DNA of 64,000 bases from Virgibacillus profundi (lineage in GTDB: Bacteria > Bacillota > Bacilli > Bacillales > Amphibacillaceae), in NCBI RefSeq assembly GCF_002287375.1, contig NZ_NPOA01000007.1, positions 1 to 64,000 of the forward strand, in the 5' to 3' direction. The number at the start of each line of letters is the position of its first letter. The first letter of the stretch is position 1. Position numbers and translations under genes: made by a program. Below, one piece after another: positions 36,508-46,342 of the stretch. The notes under the pieces are model-generated. The model ran no database searches and was not told where the DNA came from. It worked only from the letters and a program-made list of their open reading frames with translations.

Positions 36508-36894
36508 ATGGCAAAAATACTTGTAGTCGATGATGCTAAATTTATGCGGGTAACCCTGGCAGCAATGTTGGAACAAGGCCATCATGAAATTATTGGTGAA
36601 GCCGAAAATGGGAAAGAAGCAATTGAACGATATAAAGAACTGCAACCGGAATTATTCACCATGGATATTACAATGCCTGTGATGAATGGGATTGATGCTA
36701 TTAAAGAAATTATGGAACTGGACAGTAATGCGAAAATTATTGTATGTTCCGCTATGGGACAACAAAAAGTAGTTGTCGAAGCAATTGAATCCGGAGCTAA
36801 AGATTTTATCGTCAAACCTTTTGATGAAAATCGGGTGTTTGAAACGGTGGATAGAGTTTTAAGTGAATTTGATCAAACTGTTACAACCAGATGA
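36508..36894 (+). CDS. yneI: YneI, CheY-like response regulator
   Basis: A 128-residue single receiver domain: acidic pair in ILVVDDAKFMR, phosphorylation aspartate in LFTMDITMPVMNGIDAI, conserved Ser/Thr in IIVCSAMGQQKVV and lysine in GAKDFIVKPFDENRV. There is no output domain. The gene is placed between ccdA and yneJ as in B. subtilis; its partner kinase is unknown. GGAGG lies 5-6 bases before the ATG. Confidence 0.93.
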   Translation: MAKILVVDDAKFMRVTLAAMLEQGHHEIIGEAENGKEAIERYKELQPELFTMDITMPVMNGIDAIKEIMELDSNAKIIVCSAMGQQKVVVEAIESGAKDFIVKPFDENRVFETVDRVLSEFDQTVTTR

Positions 36895-36914
36895 GTAAGG
36901 AAGAGTGATTTATC

Positions 36915-37391
36915 ATGTTTTGGGTAGTAGCCAGTACAGTTGTTGCAGCTTTTATGGCTGTAACGATGATATTTGTACGCTTAAAAGCCTCAAAAAAACC
37001 GGCATCTGTAAAGAAGATTATTTTGCCACCATTATTTATGAGTACAGGTGCACTAATGTTTTTATTTCCGGAATTCCAAATTAAGTGGATACAGGCTCTT
37101 GAAGCAATAAGTGTTGGTATAATATGTTCTATTTTTCTAATAAAGACATCAAAATTTGAAATTCGTAATCAGCAAATTTATTTGATTCCATCAAAATCCT
37201 TTATTTTTATTCTGTTTGGACTTTTGCTCTTCCGGATTATTGTTAAATTAGCGATTGGAAGCAGTATTTCACTTGGGGAGACGAGTGGAATGTTTTTCAT
37301 CCTTGCATTTGGAATGATAGCAACCTGGAGATTATCCATGCTGTATCAGTTTTTACAGCTTGATAAAAAACGCAAATATTCACGTACATAA
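36915..37391 (+). CDS. yneJ: YneJ, CcdC-like membrane protein
   Basis: A 158-residue protein of the CcdC/YneJ family with five predicted helices and a conserved IFVRLKASKKPASVKKIILP loop and FQIKWIQALEAISVG. It is linked by position to CcdA. In B. subtilis it was found not essential for cytochrome c maturation. GGAAGAG lies 6-7 bases before the ATG. Confidence 0.88.
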   Translation: MFWVVASTVVAAFMAVTMIFVRLKASKKPASVKKIILPPLFMSTGALMFLFPEFQIKWIQALEAISVGIICSIFLIKTSKFEIRNQQIYLIPSKSFIFILFGLLLFRIIVKLAIGSSISLGETSGMFFILAFGMIATWRLSMLYQFLQLDKKRKYSRT

Positions 37392-37393
37392 AC

Positions 37394-37431
37394 AAAAGCG
37401 CTTAAAGATTTATAGTCTTAAGCGCTTTTTC
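37394..37431 (+). terminator. Bidirectional terminator between yneJ and yneK
   Basis: AAAAGCGCTTAAAG/CTTAAGCGCTTTTT form a strong stem across the spacer of the two convergent genes. Confidence 0.9.
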
Positions 37432-37919
37432 TAATTCGTATTTTTATAACTATCCTGCCAGTTGTCAGTATAATCAGTTTGTGATAGATCAAAGAATTGT
37501 TCATATGGGGTAACATCTATATCTTTTTGTGCTAATTTTTTTCTTAGAAATTTATGATCCCGTTTTGGTGTGGCAATAATATAACCTTCTATCAGAATTT
37601 CCTGTGTTATCATTTCCTCGTTTTTTTTCAATGCGACTTCCCCGATTTTACTTGCTATTTTATGTCTGGCAACATCTCTGAAAAGTTCCGGAACCGGTGA
37701 AATTAATTCTTCCAATAGAAGCTTTTCATTCTCATTCCACATATGTTTTGATTGATCCATGTAATATTCTTCCCAGTCCATTACGGATTTGCCATCTTCT
37801 TTGGGCATTTTCTTGAGAAATTTACGGAACATGAAGAAACCACCGATACCCATTAAACCAATAAGCAAAAATCCCCATAAAATAATTAAATAATCTACAA
37901 TTATTGACATGTTTCTCAC
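37431..37919 (-). CDS. yneK: YneK, DUF2621 membrane-anchored protein
   Basis: A 162-residue protein with an N-terminal membrane helix (YLIILWGFLLIGLMGIGGFF) and a soluble domain with DGKSVMDWEEYYMDQSKHMW and PELFRDVARHKIASKIGEVA, the pattern of YneK/DUF2621. Its role is unknown. The start has GGGTGAGAAAC upstream on the minus strand. Position and orientation match B. subtilis. Confidence 0.88.
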   Translation of the reverse strand: MRNMSIIVDYLIILWGFLLIGLMGIGGFFMFRKFLKKMPKEDGKSVMDWEEYYMDQSKHMWNENEKLLLEELISPVPELFRDVARHKIASKIGEVALKKNEEMITQEILIEGYIIATPKRDHKFLRKKLAQKDIDVTPYEQFFDLSQTDYTDNWQDSYKNTN

Positions 37920-38182
37920 CCGATCTTTCCGTTAATTGCAGTATAGATTAAAATTACTTTAAATTAAACGAAATAATTAATTTATTTTTTGTCATAGTTA
38001 TAGTAGTATTACTAATAATTGGATAAACCGATGAAATCATTGGACTAATTTAATAATTTCACTTAAATCTTATTATAAAGGGTTAAGGGTTTATAAACAA
38101 GCGTCATAAATTATTGGTATATTTCATATAATTAAAATAGAACTAAAGGTTTGGCGAATTTTGTGGAAAAAGGGGGATTTTG
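37920..38182 (+). other. Divergent promoter region
   Basis: This AT-rich spacer separates yneK (minus) and the histidine kinase gene (plus). It must hold both promoters, but no site is distinct enough to name. Confidence 0.4.
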
Positions 38183-39313
38183 GTGGAATTTAAAAGAAAT
38201 AACTCGAATTGTAATAAAAATAAACAAACTCCGAATAGGATTGATGCAAGACTTGCCCGTGATTTTTCTTCTGGATTGTCAATATTGCCCCAATTTATAT
38301 TGAACTGGATTGATGAAAATAATAATGACATCATTACTGTTTGGGATCAGGATGGAAAAATCGTTTTTATTTCAAAATCAATCGAGAGATTGTATGGTTA
38401 CAAAGTAAGTGAACTGCTAGGTACATTTTGGTACGAAAAAATTTCCACAGAGGATTTTCATTATATAAAAGAAAATTTTGATAAAGACGAGGATAGTGAC
38501 CAATCTTTTTCTATTAATATTCTAAATAAGCAGGGGAAGTTTATTTGGACCAGGTGCACAACAACAAAATTGAAGGATAGTGCCAGTAATCAGATTTACT
38601 TTGTTTCGATTCTTAAAGATATTACAGATAAAAAAGAAGTGGAGGAAATGATGATACGGTCTGAGAAAATGTCTGTAGCCGGACAATTAGCAGCAGGTGT
38701 AGCACATGAAATCCGAAATCCTTTAACATCATTAAAAGGTTTCTTGCAATTATTACAGGCGGGCGTCAATCGAAAAGAAGAATATTATAAAATAATGATA
38801 GAGGAAATAGATAAAATTGAAGCAATAACCTCTGAACTTCTATTTATTGCGAAGCCATTAACAGATAATAGAAACATCGAGTCTGTAACTTCCATGTTTG
38901 ATGATGTAGTTGCCCTACTGAATTCTCAGGCAAAATTAAAAAATATTAATCTGATAAAGAACGAATCCATAGATGGAGTTATATATTGCAATCGTTCGCA
39001 AATAAAGCAAGTTTTAATCAATTTAATTAAAAATGCAATTGAAGCGATGGTGGAGCCGGGAAATATAACATTGGAATTTCAACAGTGTGAATCACATGTT
39101 GAAATCAATATAATTGATGAAGGTCCTGGTATTCCTGAAGAAATTATACATAAATTAGGTGAACCTTTTTTTACTACAAAGCAAAGCGGAACTGGATTAG
39201 GTATTATGATAACAAAGCAAATACTTGAGAGACATGATGGATCTTTGGAGATAGTTAATAATGATGGTCAGGGGAGTACATTTCGAATCATTTTTCCAAA
39301 TTCTAAAAAGTAA
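38183..39313 (+). CDS. Soluble PAS-domain sensor histidine kinase (sporulation-kinase type)
   Basis: A roughly 376-residue kinase without membrane helices. A PAS domain covers residues 50-150 (ITVWDQDGKIVFISKSIERL, then FIWTRCTTTKLKD and a PAC-like end). The phosphoacceptor box is LAAGVAHEIRNPLTSLKGFL near residue 170, the N box LINLIKNAIEAM, the G1 box IIDEGPGIPEEI and G2 box TKQSGTGLGIMI. The H-box wording is that of the KinA-E sporulation kinases that feed Spo0F. No response regulator is adjacent. GTG 38183 lies 6 bases after GGGGG; an in-frame TTG is 3 bases earlier. Confidence 0.87.
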   Translation: MEFKRNNSNCNKNKQTPNRIDARLARDFSSGLSILPQFILNWIDENNNDIITVWDQDGKIVFISKSIERLYGYKVSELLGTFWYEKISTEDFHYIKENFDKDEDSDQSFSINILNKQGKFIWTRCTTTKLKDSASNQIYFVSILKDITDKKEVEEMMIRSEKMSVAGQLAAGVAHEIRNPLTSLKGFLQLLQAGVNRKEEYYKIMIEEIDKIEAITSELLFIAKPLTDNRNIESVTSMFDDVVALLNSQAKLKNINLIKNESIDGVIYCNRSQIKQVLINLIKNAIEAMVEPGNITLEFQQCESHVEINIIDEGPGIPEEIIHKLGEPFFTTKQSGTGLGIMITKQILERHDGSLEIVNNDGQGSTFRIIFPNSKK

Positions 39314-39614
39314 TTCTTTGCGTTTATTTCTGGATGAAATCATCTTGCTATAATTAACAATATCTACATACAGACTTTTGGATAAGTAAAAGTTATCACA
39401 ATACATAAGTTTTTAATATATGAATAGAACGAGGAATCATTTGTCTTCTCCATCAAATTCGTATAAGATTAATAATGATGAGATATATTTATACTTTCAT
39501 AGAGTATAAGATTTTAATATTTAAATGATATTTTATGAGATGCCGTATAAGCAACCAAAACAATTGGGGGATACGGTTAGAAAATTAAGTATGATCGAAA
39601 GGGGTAGTTTCTAA
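39314..39614 (+). other. Leader of the aconitase gene
   Basis: About 300 AT-rich bases without coding potential. AAAGGGG lies 9-10 bases before the aconitase ATG. Expected CcpC/CodY-type sites cannot be told with certainty by eye. Confidence 0.4.
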
Positions 39615-42329
39615 ATGGGAAACAGCAATACTTTTAATGCTAAAAAGCAATTTGAACTAAATGGAAAAACGTATAACTATTATCACCTAAAGGCTTTAGA
39701 AGAAGCCGGATTAGGTGAAGTTTCACGATTACCATTCTCTATTCGTGTTCTTCTGGAATCACTTGTGCGTCAGCATGATGGTCATCAAATTAAAGACGAA
39801 CATGTAAAATCACTTTCAAAATGGGGTACGAAAGAAGCGGTTAAGGGAGTAGATGTTCCTTTTAAGCCTTCCCGTGTAATTTTACAGGACTTCACTGGCG
39901 TTCCTGCAGTTGTTGATCTTGCATCACTTCGTAAAGCAATGGTTGATATGGGTGGCGAACCTGATAAAATCAATCCGGAAGTACCGGTTGATCTTGTAAT
40001 TGACCACTCTGTACAGGTGGATCAATATGGAACACCTAATGCACTAAAAGCAAATATGGACCTGGAATTTGAAAGAAATGGTGAACGCTATGAATTCCTG
40101 AACTGGGCGCAAAAAGCTTTTGACAACTATCGTGCTGTACCACCGGCAACAGGTATTGTTCACCAGGTCAACCTTGAATATATTGCAAATGTTGTTCATG
40201 GTCTGGAAAATGAAAACGGTGAATATGATGCATTCCCTGACACACTTGTGGGAACTGACTCACATACAACAATGATCAATGGCCTTGGTGTACTTGGTTG
40301 GGGTGTAGGTGGTATTGAAGCTGAAGCCGGAATGCTTGGTCAACCATCTTACTTCCCGGCACCAGAGGTTATTGGCGTTAAATTTACTGGAAGCTTCCCA
40401 AATGGAACGACAGCAACTGACTTGGCATTAAAAGTAACACAAGTATTACGCGAGAAGAATGTTGTTGGTAAATTTGTAGAATATTTCGGTCCAGGGTTAA
40501 AGGATATGCCGCTTGCAGATCGTGCTACAATTTCCAATATGGCTCCAGAGTATGGTGCAACATGTGGGTTCTTCCCTGTAGATGAAGAATCTTTAAACTA
40601 TCTTCGTCTAACAGGACGGGATGAGGAACAAATCAATTTAGTAGAGCAATATTCTAAAGCAAATGATCTTTGGTATTCTTCTGATCAGGCAGATCCTGAA
40701 TATACAGAGCTTGTGGAAATTAACCTTTCCGAACTTGAACCAAACCTTGCAGGACCTAAACGTCCACAGGATTTGATTGCTTTATCAAATATGCAAAAAG
40801 AATTTAATAAAGCAATCACTGCACCTTCCGGCAACCAGGGATTTGGTATGGATAAATCAGAATTTGATAAACAAGTATCGATAGAGCATCCAAATGGAAA
40901 TACCTCTGTGATGAAAACTGGTGGACTTGCAATTGCTGCAATTACATCATGTACAAATACATCAAATCCTTATGTTATGCTGGGTGCGGGCTTAGTTGCA
41001 AGAAATGCAATAGAAAAAGGACTAAAGGTTCCTGATTATGTCAAAACATCATTAGCTCCGGGTTCTAAAGTGGTTACACGTTATCTGGAGGATGCAGGAT
41101 TACAGTCCTATTTGGACCAATTAGGATTTAACCTTGTAGGATATGGTTGTACAACATGTATCGGTAACTCCGGTCCATTGCGTCCTGAAATTGAGGAAGC
41201 AATTGTTAAAGATGATCTGACTGTTTCTTCTGTACTATCCGGTAACAGGAACTTCGAAGGTCGTATCCATCCATTAGTGAAAGCTAACTATTTAGCTTCA
41301 CCACCATTAGTGGTAGCATATGCGTTGGCTGGAACAGTTGATATTGATCTTACGAAGGAGCCACTAGGTACAGATAAAGATGGAAATGCTGTTTATATGA
41401 ACGATATCTGGCCAACAATGGAAGAAATTAAAGGACAGGTGGAAAGTGTTGTTACACCTGAAATATTCCGTAAAGAATATGAAAATGTCTTTGATTCCAA
41501 TGAGAGATGGAATGAAATCGATACTACTGATGAACCTTTATTTGAATGGGACAATGAATCAACGTACATTCAAAATCCTCCATTCTTTGAAGGATTATCA
41601 AAAGAGGCAGGAACAGTTAAGCCATTAAACAATCTTCGTGCAATTGGATTGTTTGGAGATTCTGTAACAACTGACCATATTTCACCAGCTGGTGCGATTG
41701 CAAAAGATATGCCTGCAGGAAAACATTTGCAGGAAAAAGGAGTTTCTCCGAGAAACTTTAACTCCTATGGTTCACGACGTGGTAACCATGAGATTATGAT
41801 GCGTGGAACATTTGCCAACATTCGTATCCGTAACCTGCTGGCTCCAGGTACCGAGGGTGGCTATACAACATACTGGCCTACTGAAGAAGTAATGCCAATC
41901 TATGATGCAGCTATGAAATACCAAGAAGATGATACTGGATTGATCGTAATGGGTGGTAAGGATTACGGTATGGGATCATCACGTGACTGGGCAGCGAAAG
42001 GTACGAACCTACTAGGCATTAAAACAGTAATCGCTGAAAGCTTTGAGCGAATTCACCGTTCAAACCTTGTAATGATGGGTGTTCTGCCATTACAATTTGA
42101 AAAAGGACAAAGTGCCGAAAAACTTGGCTTAACAGGAAAAGAAACATTTAATGTAGAAGTTGATGAAAATGTTAAACCACATGATCTAGTAAAAGTTACT
42201 GCAGTAGATGAAGCAGGTAAAACTACCGAATTCAAAGCAGTAGCACGTTTTGACAGTGATGTTGAAGTCGATTATTATCGTCATGGCGGTATACTGCAAA
42301 TGGTATTGCGTAATAAACTGGAAGTATAA
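39615..42329 (+). CDS. acnA: Aconitate hydratase A (CitB)
   Basis: The 904-residue iron-sulfur enzyme isomerises citrate to isocitrate in the TCA cycle. [4Fe-4S] ligands are the cysteine in [18 protein letters not shown] and two in [49 protein letters not shown] and the C-terminal swivel domain with [15 protein letters not shown] and [17 protein letters not shown] are all present. In B. subtilis the apo-form also binds iron-responsive RNA elements. A terminator follows the stop, so the gene is monocistronic. Confidence 0.98.
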   Translation: MGNSNTFNAKKQFELNGKTYNYYHLKALEEAGLGEVSRLPFSIRVLLESLVRQHDGHQIKDEHVKSLSKWGTKEAVKGVDVPFKPSRVILQDFTGVPAVVDLASLRKAMVDMGGEPDKINPEVPVDLVIDHSVQVDQYGTPNALKANMDLEFERNGERYEFLNWAQKAFDNYRAVPPATGIVHQVNLEYIANVVHGLENENGEYDAFPDTLVGTDSHTTMINGLGVLGWGVGGIEAEAGMLGQPSYFPAPEVIGVKFTGSFPNGTTATDLALKVTQVLREKNVVGKFVEYFGPGLKDMPLADRATISNMAPEYGATCGFFPVDEESLNYLRLTGRDEEQINLVEQYSKANDLWYSSDQADPEYTELVEINLSELEPNLAGPKRPQDLIALSNMQKEFNKAITAPSGNQGFGMDKSEFDKQVSIEHPNGNTSVMKTGGLAIAAITSCTNTSNPYVMLGAGLVARNAIEKGLKVPDYVKTSLAPGSKVVTRYLEDAGLQSYLDQLGFNLVGYGCTTCIGNSGPLRPEIEEAIVKDDLTVSSVLSGNRNFEGRIHPLVKANYLASPPLVVAYALAGTVDIDLTKEPLGTDKDGNAVYMNDIWPTMEEIKGQVESVVTPEIFRKEYENVFDSNERWNEIDTTDEPLFEWDNESTYIQNPPFFEGLSKEAGTVKPLNNLRAIGLFGDSVTTDHISPAGAIAKDMPAGKHLQEKGVSPRNFNSYGSRRGNHEIMMRGTFANIRIRNLLAPGTEGGYTTYWPTEEVMPIYDAAMKYQEDDTGLIVMGGKDYGMGSSRDWAAKGTNLLGIKTVIAESFERIHRSNLVMMGVLPLQFEKGQSAEKLGLTGKETFNVEVDENVKPHDLVKVTAVDEAGKTTEFKAVARFDSDVEVDYYRHGGILQMVLRNKLEV

Positions 42330-42339
42330 TACAAATGTC

Positions 42340-42376
42340 AAATAGCTCTTACACATTACGTGTAAGAGCTATTTTT
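42340..42376 (+). terminator. Terminator after aconitase gene
   Basis: AAATAGCTCTTACAC pairs perfectly with GTGTAAGAGCTATTT, followed by TT. Confidence 0.92.
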
Positions 42377-42505
42377 AATGTTATTAATGACTATTTTTCG
42401 AACAATAGGCAGATTATCTTTACAAATAGATGAATACATCCTACTATTTAAAATAGAATAGTATAAAATGTATTAAAGTTCACTTGGAATCTAAGGAGAG
42501 TCAAC

Positions 42506-43105
42506 ATGTATAAACAAGTACTGGGAACTGTGTTATTACTGGGATTGGCAGGAATAGTGCTATTTAATTTTGTGCAACAGAATAAAGATACCTCCGAGGC
42601 AGATGAACCAAATGCGTATAATGTTAATGGCGAAGTAAATACTGAAGGCGGATCAATAGCACCAGTTGAGAGTGCCGGTCTGGAACCGGGGGATATGGCT
42701 CCGGATTTTGAGCTTGAAACCCTGGACGGAAAAACAGTAAAATTGTCTGATTATAAGGGGAAAAAGGTTATATTAAACTTTTGGGCAACATGGTGTCCTC
42801 CTTGTCGTGAGGAAATGCCTGAAATGCAGGATTTCCATGATGAATATGGTGATGAAGTGGAAATATTAGCGGTAAATTTAACAGGAAGTGAAAATAAAGT
42901 AAAAGATGTTCACGAATATATAGAAAAATATGATTATACGTATACAATACCAATGGATAAAGATTCAACAGTTGGTGATGAATACAGGGCATTTTCTGTT
43001 CCAACAACCTATTTTATTGGAACAGACGGAAAGATTCAGCAGCCAAGAAAAATTGGTCCAATGACCTATGATTTTATGGAAGAAATGGCAGATTCACTAA
43101 AATAA
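42506..43105 (+). CDS. yneN: Membrane-anchored thiol-disulfide oxidoreductase (YneN/ResA-like)
   Basis: A 199-residue TlpA/ResA-type protein. Residues 6-26 form an uncleaved membrane anchor (VLGTVLLLGLAGIVLFNFVQ), a linker follows, and the thioredoxin fold starts at PGDMAPDFELETLDGKTVKL. The active site is WATWCPPCREEMPEM; the cis-proline loop is FSVPTTYFIG. It works outside the membrane and should receive electrons from CcdA. ResA proper reduces apocytochrome c; which thiol partner this one serves is open. CTAAGGAGAG lies 8 bases before the ATG. Confidence 0.92.
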   Translation: MYKQVLGTVLLLGLAGIVLFNFVQQNKDTSEADEPNAYNVNGEVNTEGGSIAPVESAGLEPGDMAPDFELETLDGKTVKLSDYKGKKVILNFWATWCPPCREEMPEMQDFHDEYGDEVEILAVNLTGSENKVKDVHEYIEKYDYTYTIPMDKDSTVGDEYRAFSVPTTYFIGTDGKIQQPRKIGPMTYDFMEEMADSLK

Positions 43106-43161
43106 ATGTTATAAAAATTTGAAGAAATGGCAATACTTTTTAATAAAAGGAGTGAACCGCC

Positions 43162-43317
43162 ATTTCTTTAAAGAAAAAGTTAACATTTGAAGAACTTGTT
43201 CAGGAAAATAGGCAACAAATATTGAAAGATCATCTATTAATGGAAAAGATCGAACTAAACCTGGAATCCAGAATGCATCAATCTGTAAGAAAAATAGAAG
43301 AAAAGAAAATTAATTAA
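43162..43317 (+). CDS. FbpB-family small basic protein with an apparent ATT start
   Basis: The frame encodes SLKKKLTFEELVQENRQQIL followed by KDHLLMEKIELNLESRMHQS and a basic end, a clear FbpB-family pattern (51 residues). In this frame no ATG, GTG or TTG exists before the conserved part: a TGA at 43153-43155 closes it upstream. AAGGAG at 43147-43152 stands 9 bases before ATT (43162), which therefore is the likely start codon. ATT starts are known (infC) but rare. A terminator overlaps the gene end, as in the paralogue at 8030. Alternatively the gene has lost its start by mutation. Confidence 0.65.
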   Translation: MSLKKKLTFEELVQENRQQILKDHLLMEKIELNLESRMHQSVRKIEEKKIN

Positions 43318-43362
43318 AAAATCTCTTTCTTCGCTTAAGGTGGCGAGGGAGGAGATTTTTTA
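43315..43362 (+). terminator. Terminator after the FbpB-like gene
   Basis: AAAAAATCTC pairs with GGAGATTTTTT, with an inner TTCGC/GCGAG-type helix. Confidence 0.85.
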
Positions 43363-43378
43363 ATTTCGCAGTGGATGT

Positions 43379-43786
43379 AAAGTGCGACATAACCTTAGTG
43401 TGATTTATTTCCTCTCTCCCTTTAGAAGATGAGTGTTAATTCAGCGCTACGGAAATACACTACGCTTTCCGTGGGCGGCTGGTGAGCCTCCTCGTGCTTC
43501 GCACTCGGGGGTCTCACCTATGCCTTTCCTCCCACAGGAGTCTCCATGTACTTCCTCCGCTGGTACGATGCTTGTCAACTACCAAAAATGAATTTACTAA
43601 CTGATTGAATCAAACAGTTGCTATCTACTTTTGAGATGGTTGTTTGGAGCGGAGGACCGTTGACTCCTGCGGGAATAGCACGTGTCTGAAGACCCCGCAG
43701 AGTGGTTTTCTCGAGGAGACTGAAGCCGTGCCCGCGGAAAGCAACGGTCCGCAGTGGAAAATAACCAAGCCCATACGTCGCAGTTT
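43379..43786 (+). repeat. Composite terminal-inverted-repeat element, copy 1
   Basis: The element is bounded by AAAGTGCGACATAAC (43379) and TACGTCGCAGTTT (43774-43786), which are inverted to each other. Inside are a GC-richer left half (CGGAAATACACTACGCTTTC, TGGGCGGCTGGTGAGCCTCC, CTCCCACAGGAGTCT) and a right half (TGACTCCTGCGGGAATAGCA, TCTCGAGGAGACTGAAGCCG, TGCCCGCGGAAAGCAACGG). The whole returns inverted at 60960-61381. No transposase is encoded. Open frames inside (for example 43644-43916) are accidental. Confidence 0.8.
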
Positions 43787-43960
43787 ATTGAAACTACGAA
43801 AGTATAAAAAGCAAGAGTATTTTGGTGGGAAGAACGAAGTGCGTCCCAAAGTTTACAAAAAGAACTCACATGTCCAAAAGGAATTAATTCCCTGTATAGT
43901 AATCCCCATCTCCTGAAAAAATAGAAATAGCTCTATTTGAAAGGAGAATTAAAAACTAAA

Positions 43961-44197
43961 ATGCCGAATAATAGTAATAGACCTAAACCGGATGATCGAA
44001 GCGACAATGTGGAAAAGCTTCAAAGCATGGTCCAGGACACCATCCAAAATATTGAAGAAGCACATGATACGATGGAGCTTTCCTCAGGTGAAGAGAAAGA
44101 GCAAATAATTGCAAAAAACAAACGGCGCGAAGAGGCAATTCAAGGTATGAGGGAAGAAATTAAAGATGAATATAATAACCAAAATGATATGAAATAG
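43961..44197 (+). CDS. tlp: Tlp, small acid-soluble spore protein
   Basis: A 78-residue protein with NSNRPKPDDRSDNVEKLQSM, VQDTIQNIEEAHDTMELSS and KNKRREEAIQGMREEIKDE, the family pattern of thioredoxin-like spore protein Tlp. It is made in the forespore and stored in spores. The ATG at 43961 gives the usual length; AAGGAG lies 14 bases upstream, which is long, and an upstream TTG would put the binding site inside the gene. In B. subtilis tlp lies between yneN and yneP as here. Confidence 0.92.
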   Translation: MPNNSNRPKPDDRSDNVEKLQSMVQDTIQNIEEAHDTMELSSGEEKEQIIAKNKRREEAIQGMREEIKDEYNNQNDMK

Positions 44198-44199
44198 AG

Positions 44200-44241
44200 A
44201 AAAAAGAACCTCAAATCGATTTAAATTTGGGGTTCTTTTTA
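44200..44241 (+). terminator. Terminator after tlp
   Basis: AAAAAGAACCTCAAAT pairs with ATTTGGGGTTCTTTTT, with one G-U pair. Confidence 0.9.
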
Positions 44242-44323
44242 TATTAGAAAACACCAAAGCAATCGAATAAATAAAAATATGATACGATAGAAAATGTAAA
44301 AAGGCAGGAGAAAGGGGAAAGAC

Positions 44324-44746
44324 ATGAATATTATACGCACAGAAATAGAGGTTAGATACCAGGAAACAGATCAAATGGGAGTCGTATACCACGGGAATTA
44401 TTTAGTGTGGTTTGAAATCGGAAGGACGAAGTTTGTAGAGAATTTGGGATTTAAGTATGCTGATATGGAAAAATATAATGTTGTTTCACCTGTGACGGAT
44501 GCACAGATTTCATTTAAAAAACCGATAAGGTATGGAGAGCAGGCAATTGTGGAGACATGGCTGGAAGAATACAATGGTGTTCGTACAGTTTATGGCTATA
44601 ATATAATAGATATAGATGGAAATATTGCTGTAAGTGGGACTACACAACATGTAATTGTTAAAAAGGATACATTTCGGCCATTATCACTTAGAAAAGCATT
44701 TCCGGAATGGCATGAAGCATATACAAAACAGCTAAAAGGGGAATAA
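44324..44746 (+). CDS. yneP: YneP, hot-dog-fold acyl-CoA thioesterase
   Basis: A 140-residue YbgC/4HBT-type thioesterase: RTEIEVRYQETDQMGVVYHG with the catalytic aspartate, NYLVWFEIGRTKFVENLGF, and FKKPIRYGEQAIVETWLEEY. It hydrolyses short acyl-CoAs in the cytoplasm; the physiological substrate is unknown. GGCAGGAGAAAGGGG precedes the ATG. It is 2 bases upstream of yneQ and forms an operon with it. Confidence 0.92.
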   Translation: MNIIRTEIEVRYQETDQMGVVYHGNYLVWFEIGRTKFVENLGFKYADMEKYNVVSPVTDAQISFKKPIRYGEQAIVETWLEEYNGVRTVYGYNIIDIDGNIAVSGTTQHVIVKKDTFRPLSLRKAFPEWHEAYTKQLKGE

Positions 44747-44748
44747 CA

Positions 44749-45048
44749 ATGGCATTTGGATTAAAAAGAGATGAATTGAAACAGTGGAAAAAAGATGTTG
44801 AAAGTGGCAAGATTGCTTTTTTAACACACTTCTGGATTGATGATAGATTTCCTGGTTGCAATACGGTAACAAAGGTTGGTTGTAATGATCTAAAAAAGTT
44901 AAAAGAGTGGGGCAGTACACACGGACTTAATGAGAACTGGATCCATTACGATGAAAAATACCCGCATTTTGATTTATTCGGGGAACATCAAAAAGAAATT
45001 CTTTTACATGAAAAACAGTGGGGGCACATAGAAAAATTTAAATTATAA
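44749..45048 (+). CDS. yneQ: YneQ, small conserved protein
   Basis: A 99-residue soluble protein beginning MAFGLKRDELKQWKKDVESG, with IAFLTHFWIDDRFPGCNTVT and YDEKYPHFDLFGEHQKEILL. It is a conserved Bacillus protein of unknown role, always next to yneP. It is translationally close to yneP (2-base gap) with AAAGGGG upstream inside yneP. Confidence 0.85.
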   Translation: MAFGLKRDELKQWKKDVESGKIAFLTHFWIDDRFPGCNTVTKVGCNDLKKLKEWGSTHGLNENWIHYDEKYPHFDLFGEHQKEILLHEKQWGHIEKFKL

Positions 45049-45051
45049 AAA

Positions 45052-45075
45052 AAAGGCGCCCACAGCGCCTATTCC
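45052..45075 (+). terminator. Hairpin between yneQ and yidD
   Basis: AGGCGC pairs with GCGCCT around a short CCACA loop, with A's before and T-rich sequence after. It may serve both convergent genes. Confidence 0.65.
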
Positions 45076-45080
45076 ATATT

Positions 45081-45311
45081 TCAAGAGTGTTTTTTCTTTT
45101 TTTCTGGTACTAGATCTACCCCACCTGGATGAAATGGGTGGCATTTACTAATCCTTTTAATTGTTAAGTATGCTCCTTTAAAAGCTCCAAAGCGCTTAAA
45201 GGCCACCAGGCCATATTCAGAACATGTGGGATGAAAACGGCATGATGGCGGTTTAAAAGGACTGATGGCAGCACGATAAAATTTAATTAGTCCGATAAAA
45301 ATATATTTCAT
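45081..45311 (-). CDS. yidD: YidD, membrane protein insertion efficiency factor
   Basis: The 76-residue protein carries the family core [32 protein letters not shown] with the three conserved cysteine/arginine positions and a C-terminal [20 protein letters not shown]. YidD is an amphipathic, membrane-associated helper of YidC-dependent insertion. In B. subtilis it lies elsewhere, so it is an insertion in the yne order here. Confidence 0.93.
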   Translation of the reverse strand: MKYIFIGLIKFYRAAISPFKPPSCRFHPTCSEYGLVAFKRFGAFKGAYLTIKRISKCHPFHPGGVDLVPEKKKKHS

Positions 45312-45325
45312 AAAATATAACCTTC

Positions 45326-46258
45326 TTATTTACATTCATGATTTTTATCATAGGTTACAGAAGCAATAGCATCATGCAAATGAATGGATTCTTCATTCCT
45401 GCAGCTTACTTTAAATTTAGTAACAAAGGCCATTTCATATAAATCGGCAGCAACAAGTCGAACAATATCTTCTACAAAACGAGGATTTTCATAGGCTTGT
45501 TCTGTCACAAGCTTTTCATCAGGACGCTTCAAAACAGGATGCAGTCTAGCGCTTGCATTGCTTTCTGCTGCTTCTAAAAGAGCTTCCTTCCAATCTATGT
45601 TCAGATCATTAAAATCATCTGTAAAAGAAACTTCCATACTTACTTCTCCGCGTTGGTTATGTGCACTGTATTCACTGATTTCTTTTGAGCATGGGCATAA
45701 TGTTGTAATAAGAGCGGAAAGTGCTGCATTAATACTAAATCCATGTTCTATATGATAATCAACAGTAATACTGATATCAGCATGATTCATTCCTGATAAA
45801 CCTGACTCGGGTCCTTTTCTTTCAAAAAACCAGGGAAAATCAACAATAATAGTTGCATCTTTTTGTTCCAGGCGTTCAGCTAATTCCTTTGTGAACTTTT
45901 TGAGTGTAGCAAAATCAACGATAAATCCTTGTTCATGATAATAATTTAACTGTTCAGTAAAGCGACTCATATTTGTTCCTTTACTTGTATTGTCAAGGCT
46001 CGAAGAAAACTGAATTGTACCGATACTTGTTTGCGTCGTGGGATTTAAATTACTGTATACAGTTATCGGATGTTTCACATTTGCAATTCCTACTGCATCA
46101 AGGTCAAAAAGAAAATCTTTTTTTATATTTTGTAAATCTGCCATTTTAGATTTATCGACAGGTTTTGTTTTTTCTATCGGTTTTACTGAGCCAAACAATA
46201 GATGACGTTGTTCTTTATTTGGCAGTTGTTTTAATGGGAATGTTTTAATTTGATCCAT
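45326..46258 (-). CDS. folE2: GTP cyclohydrolase FolE2
   Basis: A 310-residue type IB GTP cyclohydrolase, which makes dihydroneopterin triphosphate from GTP in folate synthesis. Visible are [15 protein letters not shown], the [20 protein letters not shown] stretch, the metal-binding cysteine in [20 protein letters not shown] and the C-terminal [14 protein letters not shown]. FolE2 works with Mn or Fe and often stands under Zur control to spare zinc; no obvious Zur box can be seen by eye. AAAGGGG lies 5 bases before the ATG. Confidence 0.95.
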   Translation of the reverse strand: MDQIKTFPLKQLPNKEQRHLLFGSVKPIEKTKPVDKSKMADLQNIKKDFLFDLDAVGIANVKHPITVYSNLNPTTQTSIGTIQFSSSLDNTSKGTNMSRFTEQLNYYHEQGFIVDFATLKKFTKELAERLEQKDATIIVDFPWFFERKGPESGLSGMNHADISITVDYHIEHGFSINAALSALITTLCPCSKEISEYSAHNQRGEVSMEVSFTDDFNDLNIDWKEALLEAAESNASARLHPVLKRPDEKLVTEQAYENPRFVEDIVRLVAADLYEMAFVTKFKVSCRNEESIHLHDAIASVTYDKNHECK

Positions 46259-46342
46259 AACATGATCCCCTTTCTAAATATGAATATAATAAGTATACTT
46301 AAGTGCTAATTATTATTCAATTTATTGAACTATGATATATTT

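Noticed and set aside
43644-43916. 90-residue open frame starting MERRTVDSCGNSTCLKTPQS
   Set aside because: It lies across the right half of the composite repeat and runs out of it; the reading arises from the repeat sequence, with no ribosome binding site.
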